A stretch of DNA of 26,782 bases from Pseudomonadota bacterium (GCA_023386155.1 JAEWKH010000075.1:1-26782); one strand, 5' to 3'. Counted from the first letter of the stretch, positions 1 to 10,690 are shown. Program-made: numbers and translations. Notes: generated by a model from the sequence alone, not told the origin.

Positions 1-67
1 GGCGCCCTCCGGCTCTTCCACTTACCATCGTCAATCGAGCCGGTCGCCCTCGCACCTCCCCTCGACC

Positions 68-103
68 CTTCAAGCCCGGCCCCGCAAGGCTCCGGGCCTG
101 AAG
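68..103. repeat. Imperfect 12-bp hairpin, possible terminator of an off-window gene
   Basis: The arms at 68-79 and 92-103 pair over 12 bp with a single mismatch, around a 12-nt loop. The stem is GC-rich, but only a weak pyrimidine-rich stretch (ctggctcttt) follows. It could end transcription coming from the left edge, or be a degenerate intergenic repeat. The sequence does not decide between these. Confidence 0.4.
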
Positions 104-180
104 GTGCTGGCTCTTTGACATCTCACAGCAGGCACATGCCCAGCATCCACGCCTTCACATCCGGCAAGGTCTCCCTCAGC

Positions 181-282
181 CCTCATCCTGAGGAGCCGCT
201 GAAAGCGGCGTCTCGAAGGAGGGATCAGTGCGCACTGGAACCTCCTTCGAGACGCAGCCTGCGGCTGCTCCTCAGGATGAGG
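181..282. repeat. Inverted pair of 42-bp palindromic repeats
   Basis: The left arm (181-222) and right arm (241-282) are reverse complements except in an inner segment, and an 18-bp spacer separates them. Each arm also carries its own small hairpin: GCCGCT-gaa-AGCGGC on the left and, read on the other strand, GCAGCC-gca-GGCTGC on the right. The two inner stems differ in sequence yet both pair perfectly. The element resembles REP-type intergenic repeats abundant in rhizobial and methylobacterial genomes, a resemblance recalled from general knowledge and not searched. As RNA the pair could fold into one long hairpin or two short ones. Confidence 0.8.
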
Positions 283-315
283 AGCGGAGGTGGAAAGTGG
301 AAATACCGGACTGAT

Positions 316-332
316 CCCGGATCACGTCCGGG
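316..332. repeat. Short GC hairpin downstream of xerC
   Basis: CCCGGA and TCCGGG pair over 6 bp around the loop tcacg. It lies 58 bp beyond the xerC stop on the minus strand. No T-run follows in either direction, so termination is only one possibility; it also resembles a common short rhizobial palindrome. Confidence 0.4.
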
Positions 333-389
333 AGGCGACGACAGGTGTTATCCCCGAGCGACTTCGCAGCCCTGGTGACGCCTGCCGGT

Positions 390-1370
390 TCACTTCGCCC
401 TTGCCCGTGGATGCGCGGCGTTGAAGGCGTCCATCAGGCGGGCGGCATCCACCTTCGTGTAGAGCTGCGTGGTCGAGAGCGAGGCGTGGCCCAGGAGTTC
501 CTGGATGCCGCGCAGGTCGCCGCCCTTGGCCAGCAGATGCGTCGCGAAGGAATGGCGCAGGGCATGGGGCGTGGCGCTGTCCGGTAGTCCCAGCGCGCCG
601 CGCAGCTCTTCGACGGCGAGCTGGATGATGCGCGGCGAGAGCGGGCCGCCCCGCGCTCCGACGAAGAGCGGACCCTCCGGGGGGACCGCATAGGGGCAGA
701 GCTGCAGATACTCCTCCAGGGCGCGCTGGATCGGCGGAATCACCGGCACGCTGCGCATCTTGCCGCCCTTGCCGGTCACCGTGACCGTGTCGATCCCCTC
801 GACTGGCGCATCCCGCCGCTGCAAGCCGAGTGCCTCGGAAATGCGCAGGCCCGCGCCGTAGAGCAGGGAGAGCACGGCAGCATCCCGCGCCAGGATCCAA
901 GGCTCGCGGTTCTCGGACGCCCGCGTGCCCGCGTCCGTCACCGCGACGGCCGACGAGGCCGAGAGGGGGCGCGGCAGGTTCTTGTCCACCTTCGGGGTGC
1001 GAATCGCCGCAAAGGCCGAGGCCGTGCCATGGCCCTCCCGCTCCAGGTGGCGGGCGAAGGAGCGCAGGGCCGCGAGCTGGCGCATGAGGGAGCGGCTCCC
1101 CACCGAATCCATGCGCCGGGCGGCCAGGAAGGCGCGGATGTCCAAGGGCTTCAGGCCCAGGATGCCCGCGACGCCCGGCGGCTCGCCGAGATGGTTCGTC
1201 AGGAAGGCGAGGAACTGGCGCAGGTCCCGCCCATAGGCCTCGACGGTTTTTCCCGAGAGCCGCCGCTCCTTGGCGAGCGAGGCGAGCCACGCCATCGCCT
1301 CGCGGCGCGTGTCATCCGCGCCGGGAAGGACGAGGTCGAGAATTGAGGATGGATTCTTTGTATCGGCCAC
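390..1370 (-). CDS. xerC: Tyrosine recombinase XerC
   Basis: Site-specific recombinase expected to act with XerD at the dif site to resolve chromosome dimers before division. The 326-residue product has an N-terminal SAM-like core-binding domain (about residues 25-115) and a C-terminal catalytic domain (about 140-320). All active-site residues are visible: R176 in GLRISEAL, K201 in the GKGGK turn, H269 and R272 in HALRHSF, H295 in LLGHAS and the nucleophile Y304. The start is GTG at 1370; the next in-frame Met (residue 26) would cut into the core-binding domain. It is transcribed away from the methyltransferase gene across a 106-bp spacer. XerC is preferred over XerD because this xerC-priA-atp neighbourhood is common in Hyphomicrobiales; that is inference. 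No att site or other mobile-element gene is nearby. Confidence 0.9.
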   Translation of the reverse strand: MADTKNPSSILDLVLPGADDTRREAMAWLASLAKERRLSGKTVEAYGRDLRQFLAFLTNHLGEPPGVAGILGLKPLDIRAFLAARRMDSVGSRSLMRQLAALRSFARHLEREGHGTASAFAAIRTPKVDKNLPRPLSASSAVAVTDAGTRASENREPWILARDAAVLSLLYGAGLRISEALGLQRRDAPVEGIDTVTVTGKGGKMRSVPVIPPIQRALEEYLQLCPYAVPPEGPLFVGARGGPLSPRIIQLAVEELRGALGLPDSATPHALRHSFATHLLAKGGDLRGIQELLGHASLSTTQLYTKVDAARLMDAFNAAHPRARAK

Positions 1371-1464
1371 AGATCCAATATCTGTTCACGACCTTGCCAA
1401 AAAGTGAAACCAGAAGGATTGTGCGCAATCGGATGAGATAACGTTATGACAAAAAGGACCGAGA

Positions 1465-1470
1465 AGGAGG
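1465..1470 (+). promoter_or_regulatory. Strong ribosome binding site for the methyltransferase
   Basis: AGGAGG lies six bases before the ATG at 1477, a near-perfect Shine-Dalgarno match. It decides the start, because other in-frame starts have nothing comparable. A 10-bp perfect palindrome (ATAACGTTAT, 1438-1447) lies just upstream and could be part of an operator for this gene or xerC, but no factor is implied. Confidence 0.7.
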
Positions 1471-1476
1471 GACGGC

Positions 1477-2094
1477 ATGGGGCAGGGAAGACGTGTTGCG
1501 GGAACGGAGGGTTATGGCGAACAGGCGGACAGTCTCGTCGATTCCTATGAAAGCGTCGTCTTCGACGACTTGTATCGCCCATTGCTGGACTTGCTTCCGG
1601 AGCCAGGCAAAGCCCTCGATATCGGCGCCGGCACAGGCCGCGATGCGGCGGCCTTGGCACGGCGCGGCTTTCAGGTTCATGCAGTCGAGCCGACCGCCGA
1701 GCTGCGCGTCCATGCACGGAGCCTCCATGCTGATTCGCAAATCGTCTGGATCGACGATTCTCTACCGGATCTGGCGCAGGTTCATGCCGGGGGTGAGCGG
1801 TTCAGCCTCATCCTGATGACTGCCGTGTGGATGCATCTCGAGGAGCACGAGCGAAGACATGCCTTGCCGCGGGTCGCAGCTCTGCTTGCTCCCAGGGGGA
1901 GACTGCTCATGACTGTCCGTAAAGGTCCGGTGCCGGCTGGGCGCCGGATGTTCGAAGTTCCGATCGATCCGCTGGTGGCGCAGGCGCTGACCATCGATCT
2001 TGCGCTCCTCCGGCGATATGAATTTGCCGATATGCTCGGCCGCCCAGATGTGAGCTGGACCATGCTTGCTTTCGAGAAGGGAAATCGGGTCTAA
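1477..2094 (+). CDS. Class I SAM-dependent methyltransferase
   Basis: A 205-residue Rossmann-fold methyltransferase. Motif I is ALDIGAGTGRDA (about residues 46-57), with D48 and the glycine loop that holds S-adenosylmethionine. E71 at the end of strand 2 should bind the SAM ribose. A later segment, LILMTAVWMHL, fits the motif IV/post-IV region of methyltransferases acting on small molecules or proteins. The substrate cannot be read from the sequence. No signal peptide, membrane segment or DNA-recognition domain is seen, and no endonuclease is adjacent, so it is not evidently part of a restriction system. A very good AGGAGG site precedes the ATG. It sits alone between the divergent xerC and priA, which starts 39 bp downstream and may be co-transcribed. 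Confidence 0.85.
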   Translation: MGQGRRVAGTEGYGEQADSLVDSYESVVFDDLYRPLLDLLPEPGKALDIGAGTGRDAAALARRGFQVHAVEPTAELRVHARSLHADSQIVWIDDSLPDLAQVHAGGERFSLILMTAVWMHLEEHERRHALPRVAALLAPRGRLLMTVRKGPVPAGRRMFEVPIDPLVAQALTIDLALLRRYEFADMLGRPDVSWTMLAFEKGNRV

Positions 2095-2133
2095 GCTGTC
2101 ATCCATGTTCCCCTTGCTTGTGCTCTCCTGCTG

Positions 2134-4296
2134 ATGGCCGCCAGGATCGCCGATGTCCTCATCCCGCTGGCGCTGGACACGGCCTACAGCTACGCCGTGC
2201 CGGACGGCCTCGTCCTCGACGAGGGCGACGTGGTGCAGGTGCCGCTCGCCAACCGCGAGGTGGCGGGCGTCGTCTGGGGGCTGCGGGACGGGCAGGGCGG
2301 CAACCTGAAGAAGGTGACGGGCGTCATCGAGGCGCCGAACCTGTCCCCGAAGATGCGCAAGTTCCTGGACTGGATCGCCTGGTACACCCTGGCGCCCAAG
2401 GGCTCGTCCCTCGCCATGGGGCTGAAGATCCCGGATCCGGACCGGCAGGAGGTGGCCCGCGTCGGCGTGAAGCTGGCCGACGCGCTGCCGAAGCGCATGA
2501 CACCCGCGCGCCAGAAGGTGATCGAGGTCGCCCAGGACGGGACCGTGCGGCTGAAAAGCGAGCTGGCGCAGGCGGCCGGGGTCAGCGCCGGCGTGGTCAA
2601 CGGCCTCATCGATGAAGGCGCCCTGGAAACGGTGGCCCTGCTGGCCGAGCCGGTGGCCGGAATGCCCGACCCGGCCTTCAACCACACGGCCCTCTCCGAC
2701 GGCCAGCGCGAGGCGGCGGATGAGCTCGTCGCCGCCATGGGCGAGGAGCATGCCCCCGTGATCCTGCTCGAGGGCGTCACGGGCTCCGGCAAGACGGAGG
2801 TCTATTTCGAGGCGGTGGCCGAGGCCGTCCGCAACGGCCGCCAGGCCCTGATCCTCATGCCGGAAATCGCCCTGACGGCCCAGTTCCTCGACCGGTTCGC
2901 CGCCCGCTTCGGCGTCAAGCCGGCGACGTGGCATTCCGGCGTCACGGGCCGCAGGCGCGAGCGGCTCTACACGGCCATCGCGGCCGGCGAGGTCAAGGTG
3001 GTGGCGGGCGCCCGCTCGGCCCTGTTCCTGCCTTATGCCGATCTCGGCCTCGTCATCGTCGACGAGGAGCACGAGACCGCCTACAAGCAGGACGACGGGG
3101 TCCACTACCACGCCCGCGACATGGCGGTGGTGCGCGGCAAGATCGAGAACGCCCCGGTGGTGCTGGCCTCCGCCACGCCGTCCATCGAGAGCCGGGTCAA
3201 TGTGGAGCGCGGGCGCTACCGCCATGTGAAGCTCCCCGAGCGGTTCGGCGGGCGCTCCATGCCGCAGATCCGGGCCGTGGACCTGCGCAAGGAGGCGATC
3301 CCGAAGGGCCGGTGGCTCTCGCCGACCCTGGTGACGGCGGTGGAGCAGACGGTCGCCCGGGGCGAACAGGCGCTGCTGTTCCTCAACCGGCGCGGCTATG
3401 CCCCGCTCACCCTCTGCCGTGCCTGCGCCCATCGCTACGAGTGTCCGAACTGCTCCTCCTGGCTGGTGGAGCACCGCTTCCGGCGCGCCCTCGTCTGCCA
3501 TCATTGCGGCCATGTGGAGCGCACGCCTCACGCCTGTGTCGAGTGCGGCAGCGTCGATTCGCTGGTGCCCTGCGGCCCCGGCGTGGAACGGATCGCCGAG
3601 GAGGCCGCGGAACTCTTTCCGGACAAGCGCTGTATCGTGCTCTCCAGCGACTTTCCCGGCGGGACGGAGCGGCTGCGGGCGGAGCTGGCGGCCATCGCGG
3701 CGGGCGAGTTCGACATCGTGATCGGCACCCAGCTCGTCGCCAAGGGGCATAATTTCCCCCTCATGACCCTGGTGGGCGTGCTCGATGCCGATATCGGCCT
3801 CACCTCCGGCGACCCGCGCGCCGCCGAGCGCACCTTCCAGATGCTCCAGCAGGTGACCGGCCGCGCCGGGCGCGGCGAGAAGCCGGGGCGGGCGCTCGTC
3901 CAGACCTGGCAGCCGGACCATCCGGTGATCGCGGCCCTGATCTCCGGCGATGCGGAGCGGTTCTACGAGGAGGAGACCCGCGTCCGCGAGATGGCGGGCC
4001 TGCCGCCGTTCGGGCGGCTCGCCTCCCTCATCGTTTCGGCGGAGGAAAGGGAGGTGGCCGAGGCCCATGCCCGCGCCATGGCCCTCGTGGCCGAGCCGCC
4101 GCCCGGCGTGACGGTGCTCGGCCCCGCCGAGGCGCCGCTCGCCCTGATCCGGGGCCGCTACCGCTTCCGTCTCCTCGTCAAGACGGAGCGCGAGGTGGAT
4201 CTCCAGGCCTATCTGCGCGCCTGGATGGCCCGCTGCCCCAAGATCCGCGGCAATACCCGCGTGTCCATCGACGTGGACCCGCAGAGCTTTTTGTGA
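2134..4296 (+). CDS. priA: Replication restart helicase PriA
   Basis: Primosomal protein N', the 3'-5' helicase that recognises stalled forks and recombination intermediates and reloads the replisome. The 720-residue length is normal (E. coli 732). In order it has an N-terminal 3'-DNA-binding domain (about 1-105), a winged-helix region, a superfamily 2 helicase core with Walker A GVTGSGKT (214-221), DEEH (310-313), SATPS (346-350) and QQVTGRAGR (572-580), and a C-terminal domain. Eight cysteines (C428, C431, C437, C440, C455, C458, C468, C471) form the expected two-zinc insertion. The start at 2134 has no clear ribosome binding site but matches the family N-terminus. The stop overlaps a possible GTG start of the phosphatase gene, and the atp operon follows on the same strand. 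Confidence 0.97.
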   Translation: MAARIADVLIPLALDTAYSYAVPDGLVLDEGDVVQVPLANREVAGVVWGLRDGQGGNLKKVTGVIEAPNLSPKMRKFLDWIAWYTLAPKGSSLAMGLKIPDPDRQEVARVGVKLADALPKRMTPARQKVIEVAQDGTVRLKSELAQAAGVSAGVVNGLIDEGALETVALLAEPVAGMPDPAFNHTALSDGQREAADELVAAMGEEHAPVILLEGVTGSGKTEVYFEAVAEAVRNGRQALILMPEIALTAQFLDRFAARFGVKPATWHSGVTGRRRERLYTAIAAGEVKVVAGARSALFLPYADLGLVIVDEEHETAYKQDDGVHYHARDMAVVRGKIENAPVVLASATPSIESRVNVERGRYRHVKLPERFGGRSMPQIRAVDLRKEAIPKGRWLSPTLVTAVEQTVARGEQALLFLNRRGYAPLTLCRACAHRYECPNCSSWLVEHRFRRALVCHHCGHVERTPHACVECGSVDSLVPCGPGVERIAEEAAELFPDKRCIVLSSDFPGGTERLRAELAAIAAGEFDIVIGTQLVAKGHNFPLMTLVGVLDADIGLTSGDPRAAERTFQMLQQVTGRAGRGEKPGRALVQTWQPDHPVIAALISGDAERFYEEETRVREMAGLPPFGRLASLIVSAEEREVAEAHARAMALVAEPPPGVTVLGPAEAPLALIRGRYRFRLLVKTEREVDLQAYLRAWMARCPKIRGNTRVSIDVDPQSFL

Positions 4297-4328
4297 TCAA
4301 GCGAGAGCGCATCATCAAGACAGGCACC

Positions 4329-4889
4329 ATGACCAAGATCGTCCACTGCATCCGCCACGGCCAATCCACGTTCAATGCCCATTTCGCCGAATTCGGCGAG
4401 GATCCGCTGCATTTCGATGCGCCTCTCACCGAACTCGGCCAGCGCCAGGTGGCCGAGCGGGCGCCGGAGCTGCGGCGGCACGCCTATGAGCTCGTCGTGA
4501 CCTCGCCGCTGACCCGGGCGATCCAGACCACCATGGGCCTGTTCGGAGCCCATCCGGCCGGGCCGCCGATCCTCGTGGAATGCCTCCACCGCGAGTATCT
4601 GGAGAGCAGCTGCGATGTGGGCCGCGCCGTCTCCCAGCTCTCCAGGGACTTCCCGCACCTGCATTTCGGGCACCTGGACGAGGTCTGGTGGCACAGCGAG
4701 GGCGAGGTGAACGAGCGGGGCTTCGTCTACGAGCCTCCCCATCTGTTCGAGGAACGGGTCGAACGGTTCCGCTTCTGGCTCGCCGGACGGCCGGAGACGA
4801 TGATCGCCGTCGTCGGGCACGGCACCTTCTTCAGCAGGCTTACGGGGCAGTCCCTCGCCAACTGCGAAGTGGCGACCCTGGAGCTTTAG
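4329..4889 (+). CDS. Histidine phosphatase family protein
   Basis: Member of the phosphoglycerate mutase-like branch 1 histidine phosphatases, 186 residues from this start. The RHG motif (R9-H10-G11) near the N-terminus supplies the histidine that is phosphorylated. R63 (SPLTRAIQT), an acidic residue around E89 and H164 in VVGHGTF complete the catalytic set. The substrate is unknown; the family covers sugar phosphates, nucleotides and phosphoproteins. ATG 4329 is chosen because it places RHG at the usual distance from the start and has a weak AGG upstream. A GTG at 4293 overlapping the priA stop would add 12 residues and cannot be excluded. Co-transcription with priA is likely. No export signal is seen, so it should be cytoplasmic. 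Confidence 0.85.
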   Translation: MTKIVHCIRHGQSTFNAHFAEFGEDPLHFDAPLTELGQRQVAERAPELRRHAYELVVTSPLTRAIQTTMGLFGAHPAGPPILVECLHREYLESSCDVGRAVSQLSRDFPHLHFGHLDEVWWHSEGEVNERGFVYEPPHLFEERVERFRFWLAGRPETMIAVVGHGTFFSRLTGQSLANCEVATLEL

Positions 4890-5101
4890 GCTTTAACCTT
4901 GACCGATAGCCCGGTTTTTTCCCGGCCAGACAGGGCCCAGCTCGCCTTGCGCCTCGGAAGAACCCATGCTAGTGCACCCTCGCCTGACGGGCGGAGAAGG
5001 CTTCCGCCTCGGGCTCATTTCCACACCTGACGGGTTTCCCGAGAGCCTCATCGCAGGCTGTCCCGGTCCGAGGCCCGTTAAGACACGAGAGAGACGGTTA
5101 C
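4890..5101 (+). promoter_or_regulatory. Leader region of the atp operon
   Basis: This 211-bp gap before atpH contains no gene and presumably holds the operon promoter. TTGACC at 4899-4904 resembles a -35 box, but no good -10 lies at 16-18 bp, so no promoter is called. A purine-rich gagagacgg just before the GTG of atpH can serve as a ribosome binding site. Confidence 0.35.
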
Positions 5102-5673
5102 GTGGCGCAAAGCGGTTCGCAAGAAGGACCCCTCCTGTCGGGCGTAGCAATGCGCTACGCTTCGGCGCTGTTCGAACTCGCTCGGGAAGCGAATGCCGTG
5201 GACGCCGTCGCCGGCGACCTCGCCCGCTTCGATCAGCTGATCCGCGGCAGCGAAGATCTGCGGCGCCTGATCTCCAACCCCATTTTCACGACTGAAGAGC
5301 AGTCGGGCGCGATCGGGGCCATTCTCGACAAGGCCGGCCTTTCGGGCCTTTCGGGCAATTTCATCCGGCTCGTGGCGTCCAAGCGCCGGCTCTTCGCGCT
5401 CCCCGACATGATCCGCGCCTTCCAGAATATGGTCTCCGACGCCAAGGGCATCGTCCAGGCGCAGGTCACCCTGGCGGAGGCGCCGTCCGACACGGTCCTG
5501 AACGAAATCAAGGCGGCGCTGCGCGACGTCGCCAAGGCTGACGTTGCTGTCGACGTCAAAATCGACCCGAGCCTCATCGGCGGTCTCATCGTGAAGATGG
5601 GGTCCCGCATGGTGGATGCCTCGGTGCGCACCAAACTCAATTCCATTCGTCTAGCGATGAAAGAGGTCCGCTG

Positions 5674-5674
<1 letters not shown>
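5102..5674 (+). CDS. atpH: ATP synthase F1 subunit delta
   Basis: Delta (OSCP-type) subunit that ties the top of the alpha3beta3 head to the peripheral stalk b subunits in the cytoplasmic F1 sector. The 190-residue protein has the helical N-terminal domain with SGVAMRYASALFELA and the conserved C-terminal segment GGLIVKMGSRMVDASV followed by RTKL. It starts with GTG; no better in-frame start fits. It is the first gene of the atpHAGDC operon, and its TGA overlaps the atpA ATG by one base, so translational coupling is likely. The F0 genes are not in this window, as expected for alphaproteobacteria, where F0 genes sit elsewhere. Confidence 0.97.
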
Positions 5675-7203
<1,529 letters not shown>

Positions 7204-7258
7204 AGACTTCCGTTCTCGCAAGATCCAGCCGGGTTTCCGGAGAGGGTAGGGACGCTCG

Positions 7259-8131
7259 ATGCCGAGCTTAAAAGACCTTCGTAACCGCATCGCCTCGGTC
7301 AAGGCGACGCAGAAGATCACCAAGGCCATGCAGATGGTGGCCGCCGCGAAGCTGCGCCGTGCGCAGAGCGCGGCGGAGGCCGCGCGTCCCTATGCGGAGC
7401 GCATGGCCGTGGTGCTCGGCAACCTCGCGTCCGGCATCACCGTCGGGCCCGACACGCCGCGTCTTCTGGCAGGCACCGGTTCCGACCGTGTTCACCTGCT
7501 TGTCGTCTGCACCGCGGAGCGCGGCCTGTGCGGGGCGTTCAACTCGTCGATCGCGCGTCTTGCCCGCGATCATGCCAGCCGGCTGCTCGCGGAAGGCAAG
7601 ACGGTCAAGATCATCTGCGTCGGCAAGAAGGGCTACGACATCCTGCGTCGCCAGTTCGCCGAGCAGATCATTGAGCTCATCGACCTGCGCTCGGTGCGCC
7701 AGATCGGCTTCGAGCAGGGTGAGATGATCGCCCAGAAGGTGCTCGCCCGCTTCGAGGCCGGCGAGTTCGATGTCGCCACGCTGTTCTACTCGCGCTTCCG
7801 TTCGGTGATCGCCCAGATCCCGACGGCGCAGCAGATCATCCCGGCCCAGATCGAGGCCAGCGCCGGCTCCACCGACGCGGTCTACGAGTACGAGCCCGAG
7901 GAAGGCGAGATCCTGGCGACGCTCCTGCCGCGGAACCTCACGGTGCAGATCTTCCGCGCGCTGCTTGAGAACGCCGCTTCCGAACAGGGCGCCCGCATGA
8001 GCGCCATGGATAACGCGACCCGCAACGCGGGCGAGATGATCAAGAAGCAGACGATGACCTACAACCGGTCGCGTCAGGCGATGATCACCAAGGAACTGAT
8101 CGAAATCATTTCGGGCGCCGAGGCGCTCTGA
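7259..8131 (+). CDS. atpG: ATP synthase F1 subunit gamma
   Basis: Central rotor shaft of F1, 290 residues. The N-terminal helix (SLKDLRNRIASVKATQKITK) and the C-terminal helix with ARMSAMDNATRNAGEMI form the antiparallel coiled coil that turns inside the alpha3beta3 ring. The middle Rossmann-like domain includes VVCTAERGLCGAFNSSI. GGAGAGGGTAGGG, ending about eight bases before the ATG, is a good ribosome binding site. It lies between atpA and atpD in the standard operon order, with 21 bp to atpD. Confidence 0.98.
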   Translation: MPSLKDLRNRIASVKATQKITKAMQMVAAAKLRRAQSAAEAARPYAERMAVVLGNLASGITVGPDTPRLLAGTGSDRVHLLVVCTAERGLCGAFNSSIARLARDHASRLLAEGKTVKIICVGKKGYDILRRQFAEQIIELIDLRSVRQIGFEQGEMIAQKVLARFEAGEFDVATLFYSRFRSVIAQIPTAQQIIPAQIEASAGSTDAVYEYEPEEGEILATLLPRNLTVQIFRALLENAASEQGARMSAMDNATRNAGEMIKKQTMTYNRSRQAMITKELIEIISGAEAL

Positions 8132-8152
8132 CGAATCCGAGAGGAGCCTCAC

Positions 8153-9592
<1,440 letters not shown>

Positions 9593-9605
9593 TCCATCCT
9601 GAAAT

Positions 9606-9637
9606 CGTCCCGGAGCGCGATTGCGCCCTCCGGGACG
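9606..9637 (+). terminator. Hairpin after atpD, possible internal attenuator
   Basis: CGTCCCGGAG (9606-9615) and CTCCGGGACG (9628-9637) pair perfectly over 10 bp, and GCGC/GCGC can extend the helix in the loop. TTCTT follows, a weak T-run. The position inside the operon points to partial termination or a 3'-end block that stabilises the upstream mRNA rather than full termination. Confidence 0.6.
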
Positions 9638-9666
9638 TTCTTGTCCAAGCGTATCTCCCAAACGAC

Positions 9667-9685
9667 TCCCGATCGCCGATCGGGA
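9667..9685 (+). promoter_or_regulatory. Hairpin just before the atpC ribosome binding site
   Basis: TCCCGATC and GATCGGGA pair over 8 bp around a three-base loop (gcc). It ends five bases before the AGGAG (9691-9695) that serves atpC. A helix this close could affect ribosome access or mark an mRNA processing site. There is no T-run, so termination is unlikely. Confidence 0.5.
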
Positions 9686-9700
9686 TGACGAGGAGCTCAG

Positions 9701-10102
9701 ATGGCTACCTTCAATTTCGAACTCGTCTCTCCCGAGCGCGTGCTGTTCTCCGGCGAGGTCGACGCGGTCGTGCTGCCGGCGACCGAGGGCGACATGACGG
9801 TTCTGGCCGGCCACTCGCCGGTGATGACCACCCTCAAGACCGGGTTCCTCGTCATTACCAGCAATCCCGGCAACGGACGGCGAATCCTGGTCCGCGGCGG
9901 CTTCGCCGACGTCAACCAGAACGGCCTCACGGTTCTGGCCGAGCGCGCCCTTCCCGAGGAAGAGCTGACCCAGGACATCCTCGACCAGGAGATCCTGACA
10001 GCCGAGATGCACTACGATGCCACCAACGAGCCGGCGGCCAAGCACGCGGCCGAATCGGCCATCGCGCAGTTGCGCGAGGCCAAGGCGGCCTTGAACTACT
10101 GA
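9701..10102 (+). CDS. atpC: ATP synthase F1 subunit epsilon
   Basis: Epsilon subunit linking the gamma shaft to the c-ring and able to regulate ATP hydrolysis. The 133-residue product has the N-terminal beta-sandwich, including the conserved GDMTVLAGHSPVMTTLKTG stretch, and a short C-terminal helical part (about 85-133). AGGAG lies five bases before the ATG. It is the last gene of the operon and is closed by a strong intrinsic terminator. Two hairpins separate it from atpD, a possible means of setting its output against the three-fold more abundant beta subunit. Confidence 0.96.
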   Translation: MATFNFELVSPERVLFSGEVDAVVLPATEGDMTVLAGHSPVMTTLKTGFLVITSNPGNGRRILVRGGFADVNQNGLTVLAERALPEEELTQDILDQEILTAEMHYDATNEPAAKHAAESAIAQLREAKAALNY

Positions 10103-10111
10103 AACTGAAAC

Positions 10112-10140
10112 AACCCGGCCCCGAGCCGGGTTTTTCTTTT
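10112..10140 (+). terminator. Intrinsic terminator of the atp operon
   Basis: AACCCGGC (10112-10119) pairs with GCCGGGTT (10125-10132) around a cccga loop, and a T-rich tract runs through 10140. This is a textbook Rho-independent terminator. Its T-tract ends one base before the start codon of the next gene. Confidence 0.9.
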
Positions 10141-10141
10141 T

Positions 10142-10690
10142 ATGGACCCTCTGGCGCCGCTCATCCTCACGCTCCGGTTCGACGAGCGTTCCTTCGTCTT
10201 TTTCGATGAACAGCGGCGCCGCTACTTTCCACGAGCGCGAAACTTCATCCCGGCGCACCTCACGCTGTTTCATGCTCTGCCGGGTGAACACCTCGCCCTC
10301 ATTCAGCACGACATCGAGACCCGTGCCTCACGTGAGCATCCATTCCCGCTCGACGTCAAAGGCCTGCGTTCTCTCGGACGCGGCGTCGCCTATACGCTTG
10401 AAGCCGCTGAACTGGCGCAGCTGCGCCGAGATCTTGCCTTGCAATGGAATGACTGGCTCACACCGCAGGACCGGCAGAACCACCGGCCGCATGTGACGGT
10501 GCAGAATAAGGTCGATCCCACTCAGGCCAGGGCCCTCCTGGAGGAGCTGAGCGAGGGCTTCCGGACATTCCAGGCCGAGGCGGTCGGCCTGGATCTGTGG
10601 TGGTATCGCGGCGGACCATGGGAAAGGGTTCGGACGTTCGTATTCAGCGCACCTTTTCCCCTCTCCCGGGCGGGAGAGGGGCAGGGGTGA
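10142..10690 (+). CDS. 2'-5' RNA ligase family protein (2H phosphoesterase)
   Basis: Two HxT motifs, H39-L-T41 in PAHLTLFH and H117-V-T119 in RPHVTVQNK, about 78 residues apart, place this 182-residue protein in the 2H phosphoesterase/LigT superfamily. Members hydrolyse or form 2',3'-cyclic or 2'-5' phosphodiester bonds in RNA or nucleotides; the substrate here is unknown. The ATG lies one base after the T-tract of the atp terminator and has no Shine-Dalgarno sequence, and no other Met occurs in the protein. A near-cognate start a few codons downstream is possible. The last eleven residues (FPLSRAGEGQG) are encoded by a palindromic repeat that also supplies the stop, so the ancestral end was probably different. 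Confidence 0.8.
   Translation: MDPLAPLILTLRFDERSFVFFDEQRRRYFPRARNFIPAHLTLFHALPGEHLALIQHDIETRASREHPFPLDVKGLRSLGRGVAYTLEAAELAQLRRDLALQWNDWLTPQDRQNHRPHVTVQNKVDPTQARALLEELSEGFRTFQAEAVGLDLWWYRGGPWERVRTFVFSAPFPLSRAGEGQG

Larger units (their letters stand above)
1..389. other. Non-coding region downstream of xerC
   Basis: No convincing gene lies here; the short open frames are low-complexity and lie across inverted repeats. The stretch holds an imperfect hairpin near 68-103, an inverted pair of 42-bp palindromic repeats at 181-282 and a short hairpin at 316-332, each listed separately. The gene to the left is outside the window, so whether this is a convergent 3'-3' spacer cannot be judged. Confidence 0.7.

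Noticed and set aside
390..1370. Tyrosine recombinase as the integrase of a genomic island
   Set aside because: Length and motifs fit XerC, it sits next to priA and the atp operon, and no tRNA, att repeat or phage gene is present.
1477..2094. Methyltransferase as part of a restriction-modification system
   Set aside because: No DNA-recognition domain, no DPPY/NPPY or PCQ motif and no nuclease gene beside it.
1762..4068. Very long open frame antisense to priA
   Set aside because: A codon-bias mirror of priA in GC-rich DNA; its translation is Arg/Gly/His-rich with no recognisable domain, while priA is complete.
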